64,000 bases of DNA from Balaenoptera acutorostrata (taxonomy: Eukaryota; Chordata; Mammalia; Artiodactyla; Balaenopteridae). Below are positions 11,241-23,421 of this stretch, in pieces. Where the stretch lies: the NCBI RefSeq assembly GCF_949987535.1, contig NC_080075.1:5068606-5132605 (forward strand). The letters are read 5' to 3'. Within the stretch, counting starts at the first letter, position 1. Each line of letters begins with the position of its first letter. The notes under the pieces are model-generated. The model saw only the letters and a program-made list of their open reading frames with translations, was not told where the DNA came from and made no database searches. Both the position numbers and the translations under genes were made by a program.

Positions 11241-13234
11241 TTTATTTTGATTTATTTACCCTGCTTTTTTTTTTTATAACTATCACCGTCTTGTGACTTA
11301 CTTGGATGACCTTTGGATTTTTACTGAATGAAGTACCCATTTTCTTACACATATATGTCTTAGCAAGACATTAATACTCTTTGTTATTTCCTGGTCACCT
11401 AGCCTTATCAGAATGTCATCAATGTGGTGGACAAGCATGTCCTCTGGGATGGTAAAATAACCAAAGTCCTTACAGTCTAATTTATGGAATAGAACTGAAG
11501 TTGTTATAACCTAAAACAAAATGGTGAAAGTATACAACTACCCCTTCCAAGTAAAAGAAAGCTGCTGCTGGTGTTCCCTATTTATTGCAATAGAGAAGAA
11601 AGGCATTTTTGAATTAAATAACTGCATACTAAATATCAGGGCTTCTGTTAATTTCTTTCGGTAAATCTACCAGATCCCGAACAGCAGCTGCAATTTAAGA
11701 CACAGCACGATTAAGCCTGTAATAATCCACTGTTACTTTCCCAGATCGATTTTCTTATGTCAGCTTCCTCAGGAAACAATCTCTGAGACGGAGCTTTGTG
11801 TGCAGAAAATTTTTTGGAGAGTGGTGTCTGGAGAAACAGGTGGAGGCCATTTTGGGCACAGAGAGAAGTTAAATTCAATGTAGTTGCAACAAAGTTTCAG
11901 CTGAGTTCACAGGGTGTTCAGATGCTGAAAAATTCAGAAATGTCCTGAATTATGTAGGGGGGATGGCCTTTTTGTGTCCATACAGATGAGTCACTGGATG
12001 CAGTCAGCCCCTATGGAGGGGGAGAAAACTTTCACAAGGCAGCTCTCTTCACCTGAGGATAGTTTCTGGGGAAGGACTCAGCCATCAACGAGCAACACCC
12101 CTGAAAGCTGTCAGTATGAGTACAAAATTTTGAAGGGGGATCTGGGCAGTTTACTACAGGATCCAATATAGTCCACCCTTAGCACCACTTGAATCCACTT
12201 GCCTTGTAAGATAAGTTGCCCCTATCTGGGGACAGCAAATTCAGGATTCCAAGGGAATCTTAAAAGAGGAAGGTTAGTAGGATGAACTGTGGCCCCCAAC
12301 CCTCTAGCTGGTCTTGGGGCTGTAACTAATACCCTCATCTTCCTCCTGCCTTATTCATTCTCGAGTCCCCTCACTGTCATCTAACATTTCTGCTCATCTA
12401 GGTGGCTTTTCTGGTGGGATGGCTCATACCACATCCCTGATGGCTTTGAGTTACTACTCACCGTGCCCTTCTAAGGCTGTGGTGGTTGCCTCACTTTTCT
12501 GTTTACCATAAACATTGGTAAAGTTATTGACATATTTTCATACAGGGGAAAGCTGGCTCTTTGTAGTGAGAAGACAGAGACTGCTTCTGTTATTAATGGA
12601 TGCAGAAGATGGTCTGCAGCTTCAAGTTCTCAGACTCATTGTTGTCTACCCAGATTTTGCCATCTCAGGTCTCAGGTTTCTACACTTGTCCTGTTCTTAG
12701 CATAAATGACCTGGTAGGGTTGAGCATTTAATTGGAGATTCAACTCTGCAACACTACAATCTGACTGGCCCAGGGCTTCATTATAATATTTACCCTGGGA
12801 GGTGGAGGTAACATATGCTGCGTTTGTAAGTGCTTCTCTGATATATTTACCTGGTGATTCACAAAACTGCCAAATTTCAGTGAGGCACAGAGAAACAGAA
12901 GGCTCTCCAGATAATTAAGGTTATAAAACAAGCAGCTCTTCTTCTTGACCCTTATGCGATCACAGATTCAATGATGCTTAAAATATTATGAAATATCAGA
13001 GCCCTTTAAAGACTGTGGCAAGTCCTAGTAGAAAAATCATAGCAGAACCCCCTAAGAGTTTGGAGTTAAGCCATGCAAATAACTTTTAAGCAAGTAACTG
13101 CATTTCTTTTGAGAGTGCCTGATTATGGGACACCAGGTGGCCATGCTGTCTGAGTTGCCCATCATAAATGGGGTTTTACCTGAACCACCAAGCCAAACAG
13201 CACTCAACCATCAAATAGAACTGGAACATACAGT
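11241..13234. other. No recognisable gene
   Basis: No exon-like frames or recognisable repeats. The short frames at 11974-12171 and 12515-12700 show no known motif. Parts may be very old repeats beyond recognition by eye. Confidence 0.35.
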
Positions 13235-13330
13235 GTATCGGTTTTCAACTGCTGCGTAACAAATTACCACAATTATAGCAACTTAAAACAACACAAGTTT
13301 ATTATCTCACAATTTTTGAGGTCAGAAGTA
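13235..13330 (-). repeat. Old interspersed repeat, family A fragment
   Basis: 'gctgcgtaacaaattaccac', 'aacttaaaacaacacaagtt' and 'ttattatctcacaattt' match the end of the longer copies at 14150-14640, 48470-48975 and 56781-57196. I recognise it as a common old mammalian repeat but do not name the family. Confidence 0.6.
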
Positions 13331-13705
13331 TGATGGTTAATTTTATATATCATCTTGACTGGACCATAGGATGCCCAGATATCTGGTTAAACATTATTTC
13401 TGGGTGTGTTTGTGGTGTTGTTTCTGGAAGACATTCGCATTTGAATTGGTGGACTGAGTAAAACAGATGGCCCTCCCCACTGTGGTTGGGCATCATCCAA
13501 TCCATTGATGGCTTGAACAGAACTGAAAGGCAGAGGAAAATTGAATTCTCTCTCTCTTTGTCTGACAGCTTGAGCTGAGATATTAATTTTCTTTTGCCCT
13601 TGGATTGAGACTTACATCATCGGCATTCCTGGTTCTTAGGCCTTTGGACTCAGACTGGAACTGTACCATTGGCTTTCTTGGGTGTCCAGTTTGCGGATGG
13701 CAAAT
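13331..13705 (+). repeat. Old interspersed repeat, family B copy 1
   Basis: It starts 'atgatggttaattttatata', followed by 'catcttgactggaccatagg' and 'tggttaaacattatttctgg', and ends around 'ggctttcttgggtgtccag'. A second copy lies at 47175-47570. It follows a family A fragment with no spacer, so one probably inserted into or beside the other. Confidence 0.55.
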
Positions 13706-14149
13706 ATATATATATATACATGCTAAGTTGAGTTCTCATCTAGAGACTCTGGTGAAAAATTTGCATTCAAGCCCACTATTATCATTTATTACTATTATTA
13801 TTTTTCAGAATCCAGCTTCTTGCCATTGTAGGCTGGAGGTTCATGTTTCCCTGCTAGCTGTCAGCCAGGGGCCACTCTCAGCTTCTAGACCTCCACATTT
13901 TCTTCATCCCACGACCCCTTCATCATCAAGGCAGCAATGGAGAATTTCACCCTAGTTGAATGCCTCTCTCTTGCATCCTTTCTGTGAACAGCCTGAGAAA
14001 ACTCTCTGCTTTCAAAGATGATTAGATAAGCCCCACCCAGATAATCTCCTAAAGTCAGTTGTGTCATATAACATAACCGAATCCCAGAAGTACAATCTAC
14101 CCTATTCACAGTTCCATGGATTATGCAGGGTATTACACTAATAGGAAAT

Positions 14150-14640
14150 CTTAGGGATTGAATTACTTTACTATTGCTGCTGTAACAAAGTATCTCACAT
14201 GTAGTGACTTAAAACAACACAAATTTATTCTCTTATAGTATCAATACGTGAGGTGATAAATCTGAAATATGTCTTATGAGGCTAAAGTCAAGGTGTCAGC
14301 AGGGCTGATTCTTTCTGGAGGTTCCAGGGGAGAATCTGTTCCTTGTCTTTTCTGCCTTCTAGAGGCCTCTGGCATTCCTTAGCTCATGACCATATCACTC
14401 TAATCTCTACATCCTTCATCACAGAATCTTCTCCTCTGCCTTCTGACCCTGCTGCCTCCTTTTATAATGACTCTTGTGATTACACTGGACCCACCCAGGT
14501 AACCCACCTCTACATCTCCAGATCCTTAAGCTAATATACCTGCAAAATCCCTTTTGTCGTATAAGGTAACACATTTACAGGTTCCTAGAATTAGCATATA
14601 GACATCGTTCAGGGGTCATAATCCAGTCAGCCTAGCACAG
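14150..14640 (-). repeat. Old interspersed repeat, family A, long copy
   Basis: 'gctgctgtaacaaagtatct', 'aaacaacacaaatttattct', 'caaggtgtcagcagggctga', 'gcattccttagctcatgacc' and 'tgtgattacactggacccac' line up in order with the reverse complement of 48470-48975 and with 56781-57196. Three long copies in one window support a real family. Confidence 0.65.
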
Positions 14641-14769
14641 GAGCCACCTTAGGATGCTACCTACCGCATTAATATTGGGCTTTACAAGACCTAAAGGTCT
14701 TATTTATAATGAAAAGTCTGCCATTTTACCATATTTAAGTATTAAATAATTAGGAATTGATTTTTATGT

Positions 14770-15450
14770 AGGATGAAAGATGGCAATTCAATTTCTTTTT
14801 CTGATGGAAGCCGGTTTTCTCACGAACGTTAATTGATAATATGTTTACATAGATGGGTGAGTCCATTTCTAGAATCTTCAGCGTTGTTCTATTTGCCAAT
14901 GCATTTACCCCTTCACCAAGACTGTGCTGTCTTAATTACTGCAGATTTATAAAAAGACTTGAGATCTAATTTAACTAGTCCTCCAAATCTTCTTCCTCTT
15001 CCTTTTCCCCTCCTTTCCCTCTCCCTTTCCCCCTCTTCTCCCTCCCCCTTTCCCTCTTCTCCCTCCCCCTTTCCCCTTCTTCTCCCTCCCCCTCCCCCTC
15101 CTCCTCCTCTTCCTCCTCCTCCTTCTTCTGTGCCTTGCCTATTCTTGAGACTTTGCACTTTCATATACATTTTAATTTTAAAGTCTCCTTTTACTCTTAA
15201 GGTTTTTAAATATTGACAAATCCTGTATTAAACATGTTCATATTTCTATTTAGATTTCATTAAATATACAGACACATTCAGGGAGAATTAATATATTTAT
15301 TATGTTGAGTCTTCCAATCTATCCTCTCACTTGAACTGGGTCCTCATTAATATAATCTCAAAAAATTTTATAATTTTCTCCAAAATAATCTGTACACCAT
15401 TTTTTTTTAGAGGAAAAAAATGTTCAATAATACCAAAGAATGGTATACAC
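14770..15450 (-). mobile_element. Old L1 ORF2 relic, minus strand, interrupted by a polypyrimidine tract
   Basis: 'actgtgctgtcttaattact' with 'gcagatttataaaaagactt', and later 'tatgttgagtcttccaatct', are reverse-strand L1 ORF2 landmarks in correct order. Between them lies a pure C/T block at 14997-15128. No frame is open over the relic. Confidence 0.6.
14997..15128. repeat. Polypyrimidine minisatellite (CT/CCT-rich)
   Basis: About 130 bp of nearly pure C and T on the plus strand, built of variants of 'cctccccctttccc' and 'ctcctcctcttcctcctc'. The long open frames on both strands here (Pro/Ser/Leu-rich and Gly/Arg/Glu-rich) are repeat artefacts. Confidence 0.9.
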
Positions 15451-15514
15451 ACGAAATAACAGGAACATTTAAAACACTTCTGATGGTGGTGTAGATAGGT
15501 ATGCAATTTGGCAA

Positions 15515-15597
15515 CATCTTCCCTGACCAGGGAGTGAATCCGTGTTCCCTGCATTGACAGGCAGATTCTTAACCACTGCGCCAGCAGGGAAGTCCTA
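15515..15597 (-). mobile_element. CHR-type SINE head fragment, minus strand
   Basis: Minus strand reads 'aggacttccctgctggcgca' then 'gtggttaagaatctgcctg' and 'cactccctggtcagggaag', the SINE head and first tRNA-like part. There is no obvious tail, so it is truncated or decayed. Confidence 0.75.
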
Positions 15598-17336
15598 CAT
15601 GAATTCTTTAAGTATCAAATCTATTGAAATCACAGTGTCAAGTCTGCTGAAAAGACACAGGAGTCAAATTTGAATTAGTTGCAAGTTTGAGGAGTAGGCA
15701 ATACCGGTTTCCTCCGGTATCTGAAAGTAGAGCCTTCACTATGAAATTTTCCTAAGCCGAAATGGTGTAAAGCAAAGAAGCAATTACCTTAGGACACTTC
15801 TTGCTAATGGATGCTTAAAATAAAGCGAGATAAAGCACAGATAATCAGATACAGTTCAAAGCCATGGGGGCTTGGTGCTGAGATGCCGAGCGTGGTTCCC
15901 AGGGAAGGAACTTGGTGGTTCCGAGGTGCTCCGGGTGCACGCTGCCTCTGTAATGGGATCGCTGCAAAACCAACGCTGAAAGCTGTTTTCACTTAATGGC
16001 TTTTTTCATAAAAGCAAAAATCCTCTTCAGATTTCTTCCGGTTAGCGAAAACAGGTCCTAATAAAACAGGACCTGTTTAAAACAGGACCTAATGAAACAG
16101 GTCTTTCATAAAAGCAAAATGGCGTAAATTTTCTAAAAGCAAGGGATTAGCTGTAATCTGAATGATGTTTATCCCCTTTGCCAGAGAAACAGGAACTTTC
16201 TGGGTTATAGTATTTCCCGTCGGTTTTTAGCAAACGGGAATTGAAATTCACAACATTAGAGTACAAAAAAGGTCACTTTCTCTTATTTCTAGATTAACTT
16301 CAATCAGCTAATAAGCGCTGTTGTTTTAGTCTTTCAGCGAATTACAACTCTATAAATTGTAGAAAACTAATAGCATTGCAAGTATTCTTTGTCCATAGAC
16401 AGGCAAGTGGATTCCGTCAGGGGGAGAGACAATTGATTTCTCTTCCTCTGTGCTAAAAGCTTATTTTGCATCTATCAGTAATTTCTTTTTAGCATTCCTG
16501 ATTGCCTATAAATGAGGAGCGTTTTGAATTTTCCTTTGATACACTGTATTGGTTCCCTCACTAATTAACGAGTTAAATATAATCTTTAACAAATTATTCT
16601 TTTTTTTTCTGAGAGTCATGATTTTACCTTAAAAAAAAAAAAAAACCAAAAAACACTTTGCCCTTTCACAGGGTCTAGCAGTTTGACTCCATTTGCCCAC
16701 CCCTAATTGCAAAAATATACTAACACCTTCCCTGTGGTAAATAGGCAAAGTTTACTGTGCACTAAGTAGATCACAAGAGCTCTGCTAACAGCTTGAAGAG
16801 GTTAAAACAAGTTGCCTAAGTAAAGTTTTACAAAGCCACAAAAAAGGATTCAAATTCAGGTCTGCTTTACTCCTGGGCTCCAGCTGTTAACCGCTGGGTT
16901 ATATTTATTCCTGAAGTACTTTCATAACCACAGAAATTTTCTGCTTGCTCGAGACTGATGCAGGCTCTATACTTCAGAGTCTGGTAATCTCTTGGCCTCA
17001 TTCCCAAGTCACAAGCCCTTCAGAGCGTAGGGAGAGTAGATGTCCTTACCCTCAATTTACTTACATGGGGTAACTCGTGAGGTTCAAGGACTTGGTCAAC
17101 ATCGCACAAACTCCAAGTGATGGAGCTACTTCTCCAACCCGGACCTTCTGATTCCGAATTCTTCCATGCTGCTCTATTGGAAGAGGAGGCTGCGGGGTCG
17201 CCCCCAGACAGGCCAGGGGGGAGGAGTTTACCGCCGGGTGCCCACACTCAATGACATCCTGGAGAGAGTTCCAAAGCTCTGCAAGAACTGACCATGGAGC
17301 GCTAAACCAAGCTTGGACCACTGCTCTAAGACACTT
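15598..17336. other. No gene recognised; possible MIR at about 16740-16910
   Basis: Includes a short local repetition of 'aaaacaggacct' near 16050-16100, where several near-identical units stand together, and a weak reverse MIR-like stretch ('caggtctgctttactcctgg'). Nothing coding is seen. Confidence 0.4.
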
Positions 17337-18319
17337 AGATCTTAGGACTATTTTTTTTTCCTTTTTTTAAAATTAAAGTATAATTTTAAAGTATAATTAA
17401 TTTACAATGTTGTATTAGTTTCAAGTGTACAGCAAAGTGATTCAGATATGTATATATACACACACATATATATATATATTTTTTCAGATTCTTTTCCATT
17501 ATAGGTTATTACAAGATATTGAGTATAGTTCCCTGTGCTATACAGTAGGTCCTTGTTGGTTATCTATTTTATATATAGTAGTGTGTATATGTTAATCCCA
17601 AACTCCTAATTTATCTCCCCCTTAATCTCCTTTGGTAACCAGAAGTTTGTTTTCAATGTCTATGAGTCTATTCCTATTTTGTAAATAAGTTCATTTGTAT
17701 CATTTTTTAGATTCCACATATAAGTGGTATCATATGGTATTTGTCTTTCTCTGTCTGACTTACTTCACTTAATATGATAATCTCTAGGTCCATCCATGTT
17801 ACTGCAAATTGCATTATTTCAGTCTTTTTTACGACAGAGTAATAGTCCGTTATATGTATATACCACATCTTTATCCATTCCTCTGTTGATGGACATTTAG
17901 ATTGCTTCCATGTCTTGGCCATGAAAAGATGCTCAATATCACTAATTATCAGAGAAATGCAAATCAAGACTACAATGAGGTACCACCTCACACGGGTCAG
18001 AATGGCCATCATCAAAAAGTCTACAAATAATAAATGCTGGAGAGGGTGTGGAGAAAAAGGAAACTTCGTACACTGTTGGTGGGAATGTAAATTGGTGCAG
18101 TCACTATGGAGAACAGTATGGATGTTCCTTAAAAAACTAAAACTAGAACTACCATATCATCCTACAATCCCACTCCTGGGCATATATATACCCTGAGAAA
18201 ACCATAATTCAAAAAGAGTCATGTACCACGATGTTCATTGCAGCACTATTTACAATAGTCAGGACATGGAGGCAACCTAAACGTCCATCGACAGAGGAAT
18301 GGATAAAGATCTTAGGACT
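17337..18319 (-). mobile_element. 5'-inverted (twin-primed) L1 3' fragment with 13-bp target duplication
   Basis: From 17350 to about 17930 the sequence is the L1 3' end in reverse (T-run, 'ttacaatgttgtattag', 'ccctgtgctatacagtagg'). At about 17931 it switches strand: from there to 18306 it reads L1 ORF2 in the plus direction ('aaaagatgctcaatatcact', 'aatgctggagagggtgtgg', 'gaatggataaagat'). The two arms overlap in L1 coordinates by about 45 bp ('gacatggaagcaa' and 'gacatggaggcaa'). The perfect repeat 'agatcttaggact' flanks the whole at 17337-17349 and 18307-18319. This is the expected product of twin priming during one insertion. Confidence 0.93.
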
Positions 18320-18796
18320 TATTAGGACATGAATGCAGCAACATTTCCCCAGGGCTTTCTTTATATCTGGCATTCAAAGAGTTTATAACCTAAAAGCAGA
18401 CAGGGGGCAGCTTCCCTGGCCTTGAAAATAATCTATCAAATGTAAAACTCTCTTTCTGGGTATGAAGTTTTCCTGAGTCTACCCTAAGCACTAGGAAGAC
18501 TCTAATGAGATGTAATCCCAATCACACATTTTCTCCTCCAACAAATTCACCCTCCCTCCTCAAGTCATTATGAGATTCCTAACCCCCCTCTGTGAGGTCC
18601 TCTTCAAAGAGCTTATTTTCTTTCATTCTGCCTGGAAGAATTAATTTAATTCACCATAGATGTATTTTACCTTGCAAATATTCATTTTCATTCCTGTAAT
18701 GAATGAGGTGTAATGAATATTCTTTCCAGACTTTTTTTCCAGTGTTTTCAAGTTTGACATGTTGTTATTCACCAACCTAATCAGTCTTTTCTTCTT

Positions 18797-18935
18797 CTTT
18801 TTCAAATTCTTTTCCCTTTAGGTTGTTACATAACATTGAGCAGAGTTTCCTGTGCTATATGGTAGGTCCTTGTTGGTTATCCATTTTAAATATAGCAGTG
18901 TGTACATGTCAATCCCAAACTCCCTAATCTTTCCA
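18797..18935 (-). mobile_element. L1 3' end internal fragment
   Basis: 'tctttttcaaattcttttcc', 'ctgtgctatatggtaggtcc' and 'tcaatcccaaactccctaat' are consecutive blocks of the same L1 3' region as at 17450-17620. The terminal poly-A part is missing. Confidence 0.8.
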
Positions 18936-19917
18936 GATATTTTTAACAGAGAGCTGCCTGAAGCCCCGTGTGTGTGGTGCAGTGAAACTGCAGGAATTCC
19001 AGCGGTATTGTCTACATTCAGAACTTGAAATTCAGTTCCGGGGGTGTGGGTGGAGGACGGCAAGCATTGTTTGCTAAACCCCATGCTCTTAAGACTGCTG
19101 GCTTGTACTGCCCTGCTCTGTGTGACTTTCCCGTGGGTGGGTCCCTGGCTGAGGACCTGTCCTTTTGTCCTCTTGTTTTAAGAATATCCCCTTTTTGGAG
19201 GACAGAATTTTTCCTTCCTTTCCTCTTTCTGATTCGTTGTGGTTTTTTTTAACTTCTGCATTTATAACTCTGGGGACACCCCCCTTCCCATACACACAAG
19301 CCCTTTTGAAGATAGCATAGTCAGATAACAGGGCTGCTTCCTGAACCAGGTCCAGGACAAGCACAAACTCAGAACAAGGGCAGCCTTCACCCGTGAAACA
19401 GTACACCAGCGAAACCCAGAATCCGAGTTTCACTTGCTCTTAGTTACCCAGAAAAACTCCTGTGAGGAAACAAAATAAATGAAACCCTGTGAGGCCTTCC
19501 TTCCTTTTAAACTGGTCCAGGGCCATGGTGCTAGGTGACCTCTTATTTTTAAAGTTTCTAACTGGCTCTACTTCTAGTGTTTCCATTAGTTCAAAGATAA
19601 TATGCCAATAGGAATAAAAATATTGGAATAAAAAATTGCTTAAAGGATAATTCACGTTTCAACTTCACTGTACTGAATCCAAGACGCAGACTCCCGAATC
19701 AATAATTTGGCTATAGCCACTGTCAGCTTCAGTTAGCACTTCAGCATTATGTAAGACAGAAAGGAACCTTGGGGAAGTGGCAGTAGCCCATAAACAAGAC
19801 CAAAACCATTACTTGATTTCGTGAAGTGATCTTAAGAATTCATATGGTGGTGGCAGAAGGCATATTCATCTTTTCAGGTTACTCAATGTCTTCTTTGCAA
19901 CAGCTAGGAGGCCGTTA

Positions 19918-20184
19918 CTACAGCTTAGTGGATGGAGGGAGGGGCTCTGGAGTCAGACAGCTCTCAACGTAGATATACCGCCATTTGTGTGTCTTTGATG
20001 AAAACTTGGACCAGCTCTGTGTCTTGGTGAAAGCTATTCTGAGACTCAGTGTCTTCTCTGCAAAGTGGGGATAACAGTCATAATAACTACTTCTAAAGAT
20101 TGTTTTAAGAATTAAATGTTTAAAAATGTGTATGTACTGTTCTTAGTGAAAAGCAGGGCACAAAGTACGCTTTCAATAAATGGT
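19918..20184 (+). repeat. Full-length MIR SINE, plus strand
   Basis: 'gctctggagtcagacagctc', 'gactcagtgtcttctctgca', 'aagtggggataacagtcata' and the end 'gctttcaataaat' follow the sense MIR consensus from tRNA-like head to tail. Confidence 0.75.
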
Positions 20185-20734
20185 ACAGTTACCAAGAATA
20201 TGTTCCTCTTTAAATATTATACAAAGTCATTCTCCCTGCCCTCTTCCATCCTTTCAGTGGGTTGTCGGAATATATTTCCATCGTAAGTAAATAGCATAGT
20301 GCAGTGGTTCAGAGTCGCCCAGGGCTGTGGAGATTGTCTGGGTGGGGACCTCATTTGGGAACCAAGAACAAAGGTCTTTGGAAACAACATACAATTGATA
20401 TTCAAAAGAGACTCAGTTTAAAATCACTCACAAAACATTTTATTTGTCTTCAGAAAATAATCTTAATGACACAAATGATCAATCTTGCTTGTCATCTGAT
20501 TTTTAGATCATCTATTAAGTTTCTAAAAACAGATTTTCAAAATCACATCATCTTCCACTGTATTTATTTCCATTTTAAAGCAAAGTTCTTTTCTGGCAGG
20601 GTGAAGTTTCTGTTTCTTCCCATTGGATCCTTCCCAAGTGAGAAATAAAACGATGTGCGGATTTGAGACACTTATCAATTCTTCTCAGGGAAAAAGTTTA
20701 CGTCAATGACTATAAACCAGACAGACCTGGTTTC

Positions 20735-21050
20735 CAAGGTCTTCCTTGGAAGCAGGGCAACCTTGGGCCAATTACTGCATCTCTCTAAACCTGTATCCTT
20801 TCATTTAAGATGGGCTGATGCTGGGAATTCCCTGGGGGTCCAGTGGTTAGGATTCCAAGCTTCCACTGCAGGGGGCACGGGTTCGATCCCTGGTCAGGGA
20901 ACTAAGATCCCGCCAGCCGCGCGGTGCGCCCAAAAAACAAACAAACAACAACAACACAACAAAGACAGGTGATGCTGCATCTACGTATAAAAAGCATTTT
21001 GAATAGTGCCCGACATGTAGTAAGCGCTCTGTAAATGCTGCCTATTATGA
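20735..21050 (+). repeat. MIR SINE split by a younger CHR SINE
   Basis: The left part, 'gggcaaccttgggccaatta' and 'ctctaaacctgtatcctttc', runs to 20823. The right part ('aatagtgcccgacatgtagt', 'aagcgctctgtaaatgctg') resumes after 20969. The gap is filled exactly by a CHR-type SINE. Confidence 0.75.
20816..20977 (+). mobile_element. Short CHR-type SINE nested in a MIR
   Basis: The body (20824-20969) reads 'ggaattccctgggggtccag', a B-box-like 'gggttcgatccc', and ends in an A/C-rich tail 'aaaaaacaaacaaac'. The 8-bp repeat 'tgatgctg' is present at 20816-20823 and 20970-20977. Confidence 0.85.
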
Positions 21051-22267
21051 CTGTTCTAGTCAAGCCTGATTTCTTAGCACACGGAGTATGTACCTTGATT
21101 TTAGGACCACCCATTTTGATTCGCGATCTGTATTACTCTGCCTGGAAACAGAGTAGTGACCCTCTTGGTTCATTTTACAACATGGTTCCAGTTACCTTGT
21201 TGAGTAAGAAGCCTGGGGGGTGGAAATTGTGACTTCTCACCTGTCATACTTCTTGAGCATCCCTGGCTTGGAAGCTGGTTAGAGTCTCAGAAAGAAAAAG
21301 AATTTATTAAATCAAATACTGTGGCCAGATGAAACAACATATCCTTTGCTAATTAGAGGAATGGCTAGCACTGAGGCAGGCATCTCTTTTATTCCCCTTG
21401 GCTTATGGCCCAATTAACAATTAACAGCGACTGATGTTCTAACAGGGAGCTTTCTGTCTGCATGGCTGGGTTTTCTCAGGAGGAGTTAGAAATAAGATAC
21501 TTGACAGAGTTTAGTCAGGAAAGAACAATTAAAAACTACAAGAAACCACCCGTATTATTCATGGATAAAATATACTTGCAAAAACTTTAGACAACATCAA
21601 TACGTTCGCTGATTTTATTTATTAAAAACTAACTTTTCCTAATTTTAGAAAGTTATGACTAGAAGCTATTTTTTTCCCGTGCTTAAAATTCTTAAACACC
21701 TATCTCTCTAGTTAATATTTATAAGTTAAGGGAATCACTTTTCTGGAGGACAGATCTCCGTATAGGAAAGATTCCAAGTAGAAGAATGAAAGCCCATTGA
21801 TGTTTCCCCCAAAAAGAGGAGTTTTCCCTTTCTCACTGGGTGCCTATCGTAATATGCAGAGACAGGGCTTCTCAACTCACTGACTTCTGAGAATCAACGA
21901 TGATTAGAATTGGACACCAGGGTAACTCTCTCCAAAGCAAGAAAATGCAGTAATTTTGAGGTAATGACACAAACATAAATGAGCTTTGCTTGAAAACCAT
22001 GAATCCATATCCAGACCTTATTTCTGGTTTTGCTGTTGGTTGATGGATGGCTGGAGACTCGACCGGGTAGAGTCGTGATGATGGTTTTCAATGCTCTCTA
22101 ATTCTGTCACATCTTCTTCCCAGGGCCCCGAAGTATCCTTTGTTATGTCAATCAAACTGCCTCTCAGAAAGGTCTCAGATGTCTGTTATCACTCTTCATG
22201 TGATTAAACCAATGTATGTCCTCTCTCATGAACACGTATATTTTAGCCTAAATAATTATAGCCGTTA
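21051..22267. other. No recognisable feature
   Basis: Intergenic sequence with no repeat landmarks or exon-like frames that I can support. Confidence 0.4.
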
Positions 22268-22450
22268 ATGATCAAGCACTAAGCTAAGCATTTTACATAT
22301 ATTATCTTATTTAATCCTCACGATCATTCTGGGAGGTAGATAAAATTATTACCTTACTTTATCAATTGGCAAATTTCAGCTTAGGGAAGATAATTAAGTT
22401 GCCCAGGGTCCCACAGCTAAAAGTGGTTTGACTTCAGAGCCTGAGCTCTG
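22268..22450 (-). repeat. MIR SINE remnant
   Basis: 'catttaca' is followed by 'ttatttaatcctcacgatca', 'ggaggtagataaaattatta' and 'aagttgcccagggtcccaca', all reverse-strand MIR core in order. Confidence 0.75.
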
Positions 22451-23060
22451 AACTAACTATATTGATTTAAAAAGCCAAATCATTTGAGTGGCAGGCACCC
22501 GAGTAGGTGAAGAGTATTCTGCAAGCCTCCCTGCGGGCGGAAGACCTGAGCTTTGCCGCACACCTGGCAGAGCACTCACCCCCTATGTAGGAGGGGTCAT
22601 TCTAATCACTGAACTCAGGTGGTAATTACAGCTCTACCGCCTGTGACCCTGTAGCTTCTTCCAAGAAGAGAAGCACAGAAGTACATGGCCGTTATAAGAG
22701 AGAGAAAAGCATGAAGGAAGAACAATAAAGTATCCAGAATCTCATCTGCACTTTGTCATGGCAAACTCCCTTCTACAGCCTATGTTTCTCTTTTACCAAG
22801 TTGATTAAAGACAGAAGAGGTCCCATGGCATCACATCAGGTTTGGGGAGCATAAATAAGGACATTTACCACATCCCAAACACCAGAAAACATGTGGAATC
22901 CCTTTTAAGGTGGAAAGCCTCTGCATAGGATGAATACAAGGAAATGCCTCTTTACCCAACTTCGGAATTCACTGAAATCCAAGACCATTCAATAGGAATA
23001 GGTTTGAGAAAGTAAAAAACCAAACAAAAAACTTATGGAGAGAAGCAGGATCCTGTGGGT

Positions 23061-23421
23061 TGTGTGTCTGATTTTTTTTTTTTTTTCAGCTGTAGGATTT
23101 TTTTTTAACATTTTCCTTTTTTTTGAAATTTAATTTAATTTTACATTAGAGTATATTTGATTTACAATGTTGTGTTAGTTTCAGGTGTACAGCTAAGTGA
23201 CTCAGTTATACATATACATGTATCTATTCTTTTTCAGATTCTTTTCCATATAGGTTACTACAGAGTACTGAGTAGAGTTCCCTGTGCTATACAGTAGGTC
23301 CTTGCTGGTTATCTATTTTGTATATAGTCGTGTGTATATGTTAACCCCAAACTCCTAATTTATCCCTCCCCCCACGTTCCCCTTTGGTAACCATCCGTTT
23401 GTTATGTGTGTCCGATTTTTT
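23061..23421 (-). mobile_element. 5'-truncated L1 3' end with 17-bp target duplication
   Basis: The body (23078-23404) is the cetartiodactyl L1 3' end in reverse: T-rich start, 'atttacaatgttgtgttag', 'tccctgtgctatacagtagg', ending 'cctttggtaaccatccg'. The repeat 'tgtgtgtctgatttttt' (23061-23077) recurs at 23405-23421 with one change. No inversion is seen. Confidence 0.92.

Noticed and set aside
14959..15216. Pro/Ser/Leu-rich frame (plus) and Gly/Arg/Glu-rich frame (minus)
   Set aside because: Both are translations of a C/T-only tract embedded in an L1 relic.
17915..18196. Frame resembling a reverse transcriptase C-terminus
   Set aside because: It is a fragment of L1 ORF2 in the inverted arm of a 5'-truncated insertion, not a working gene.
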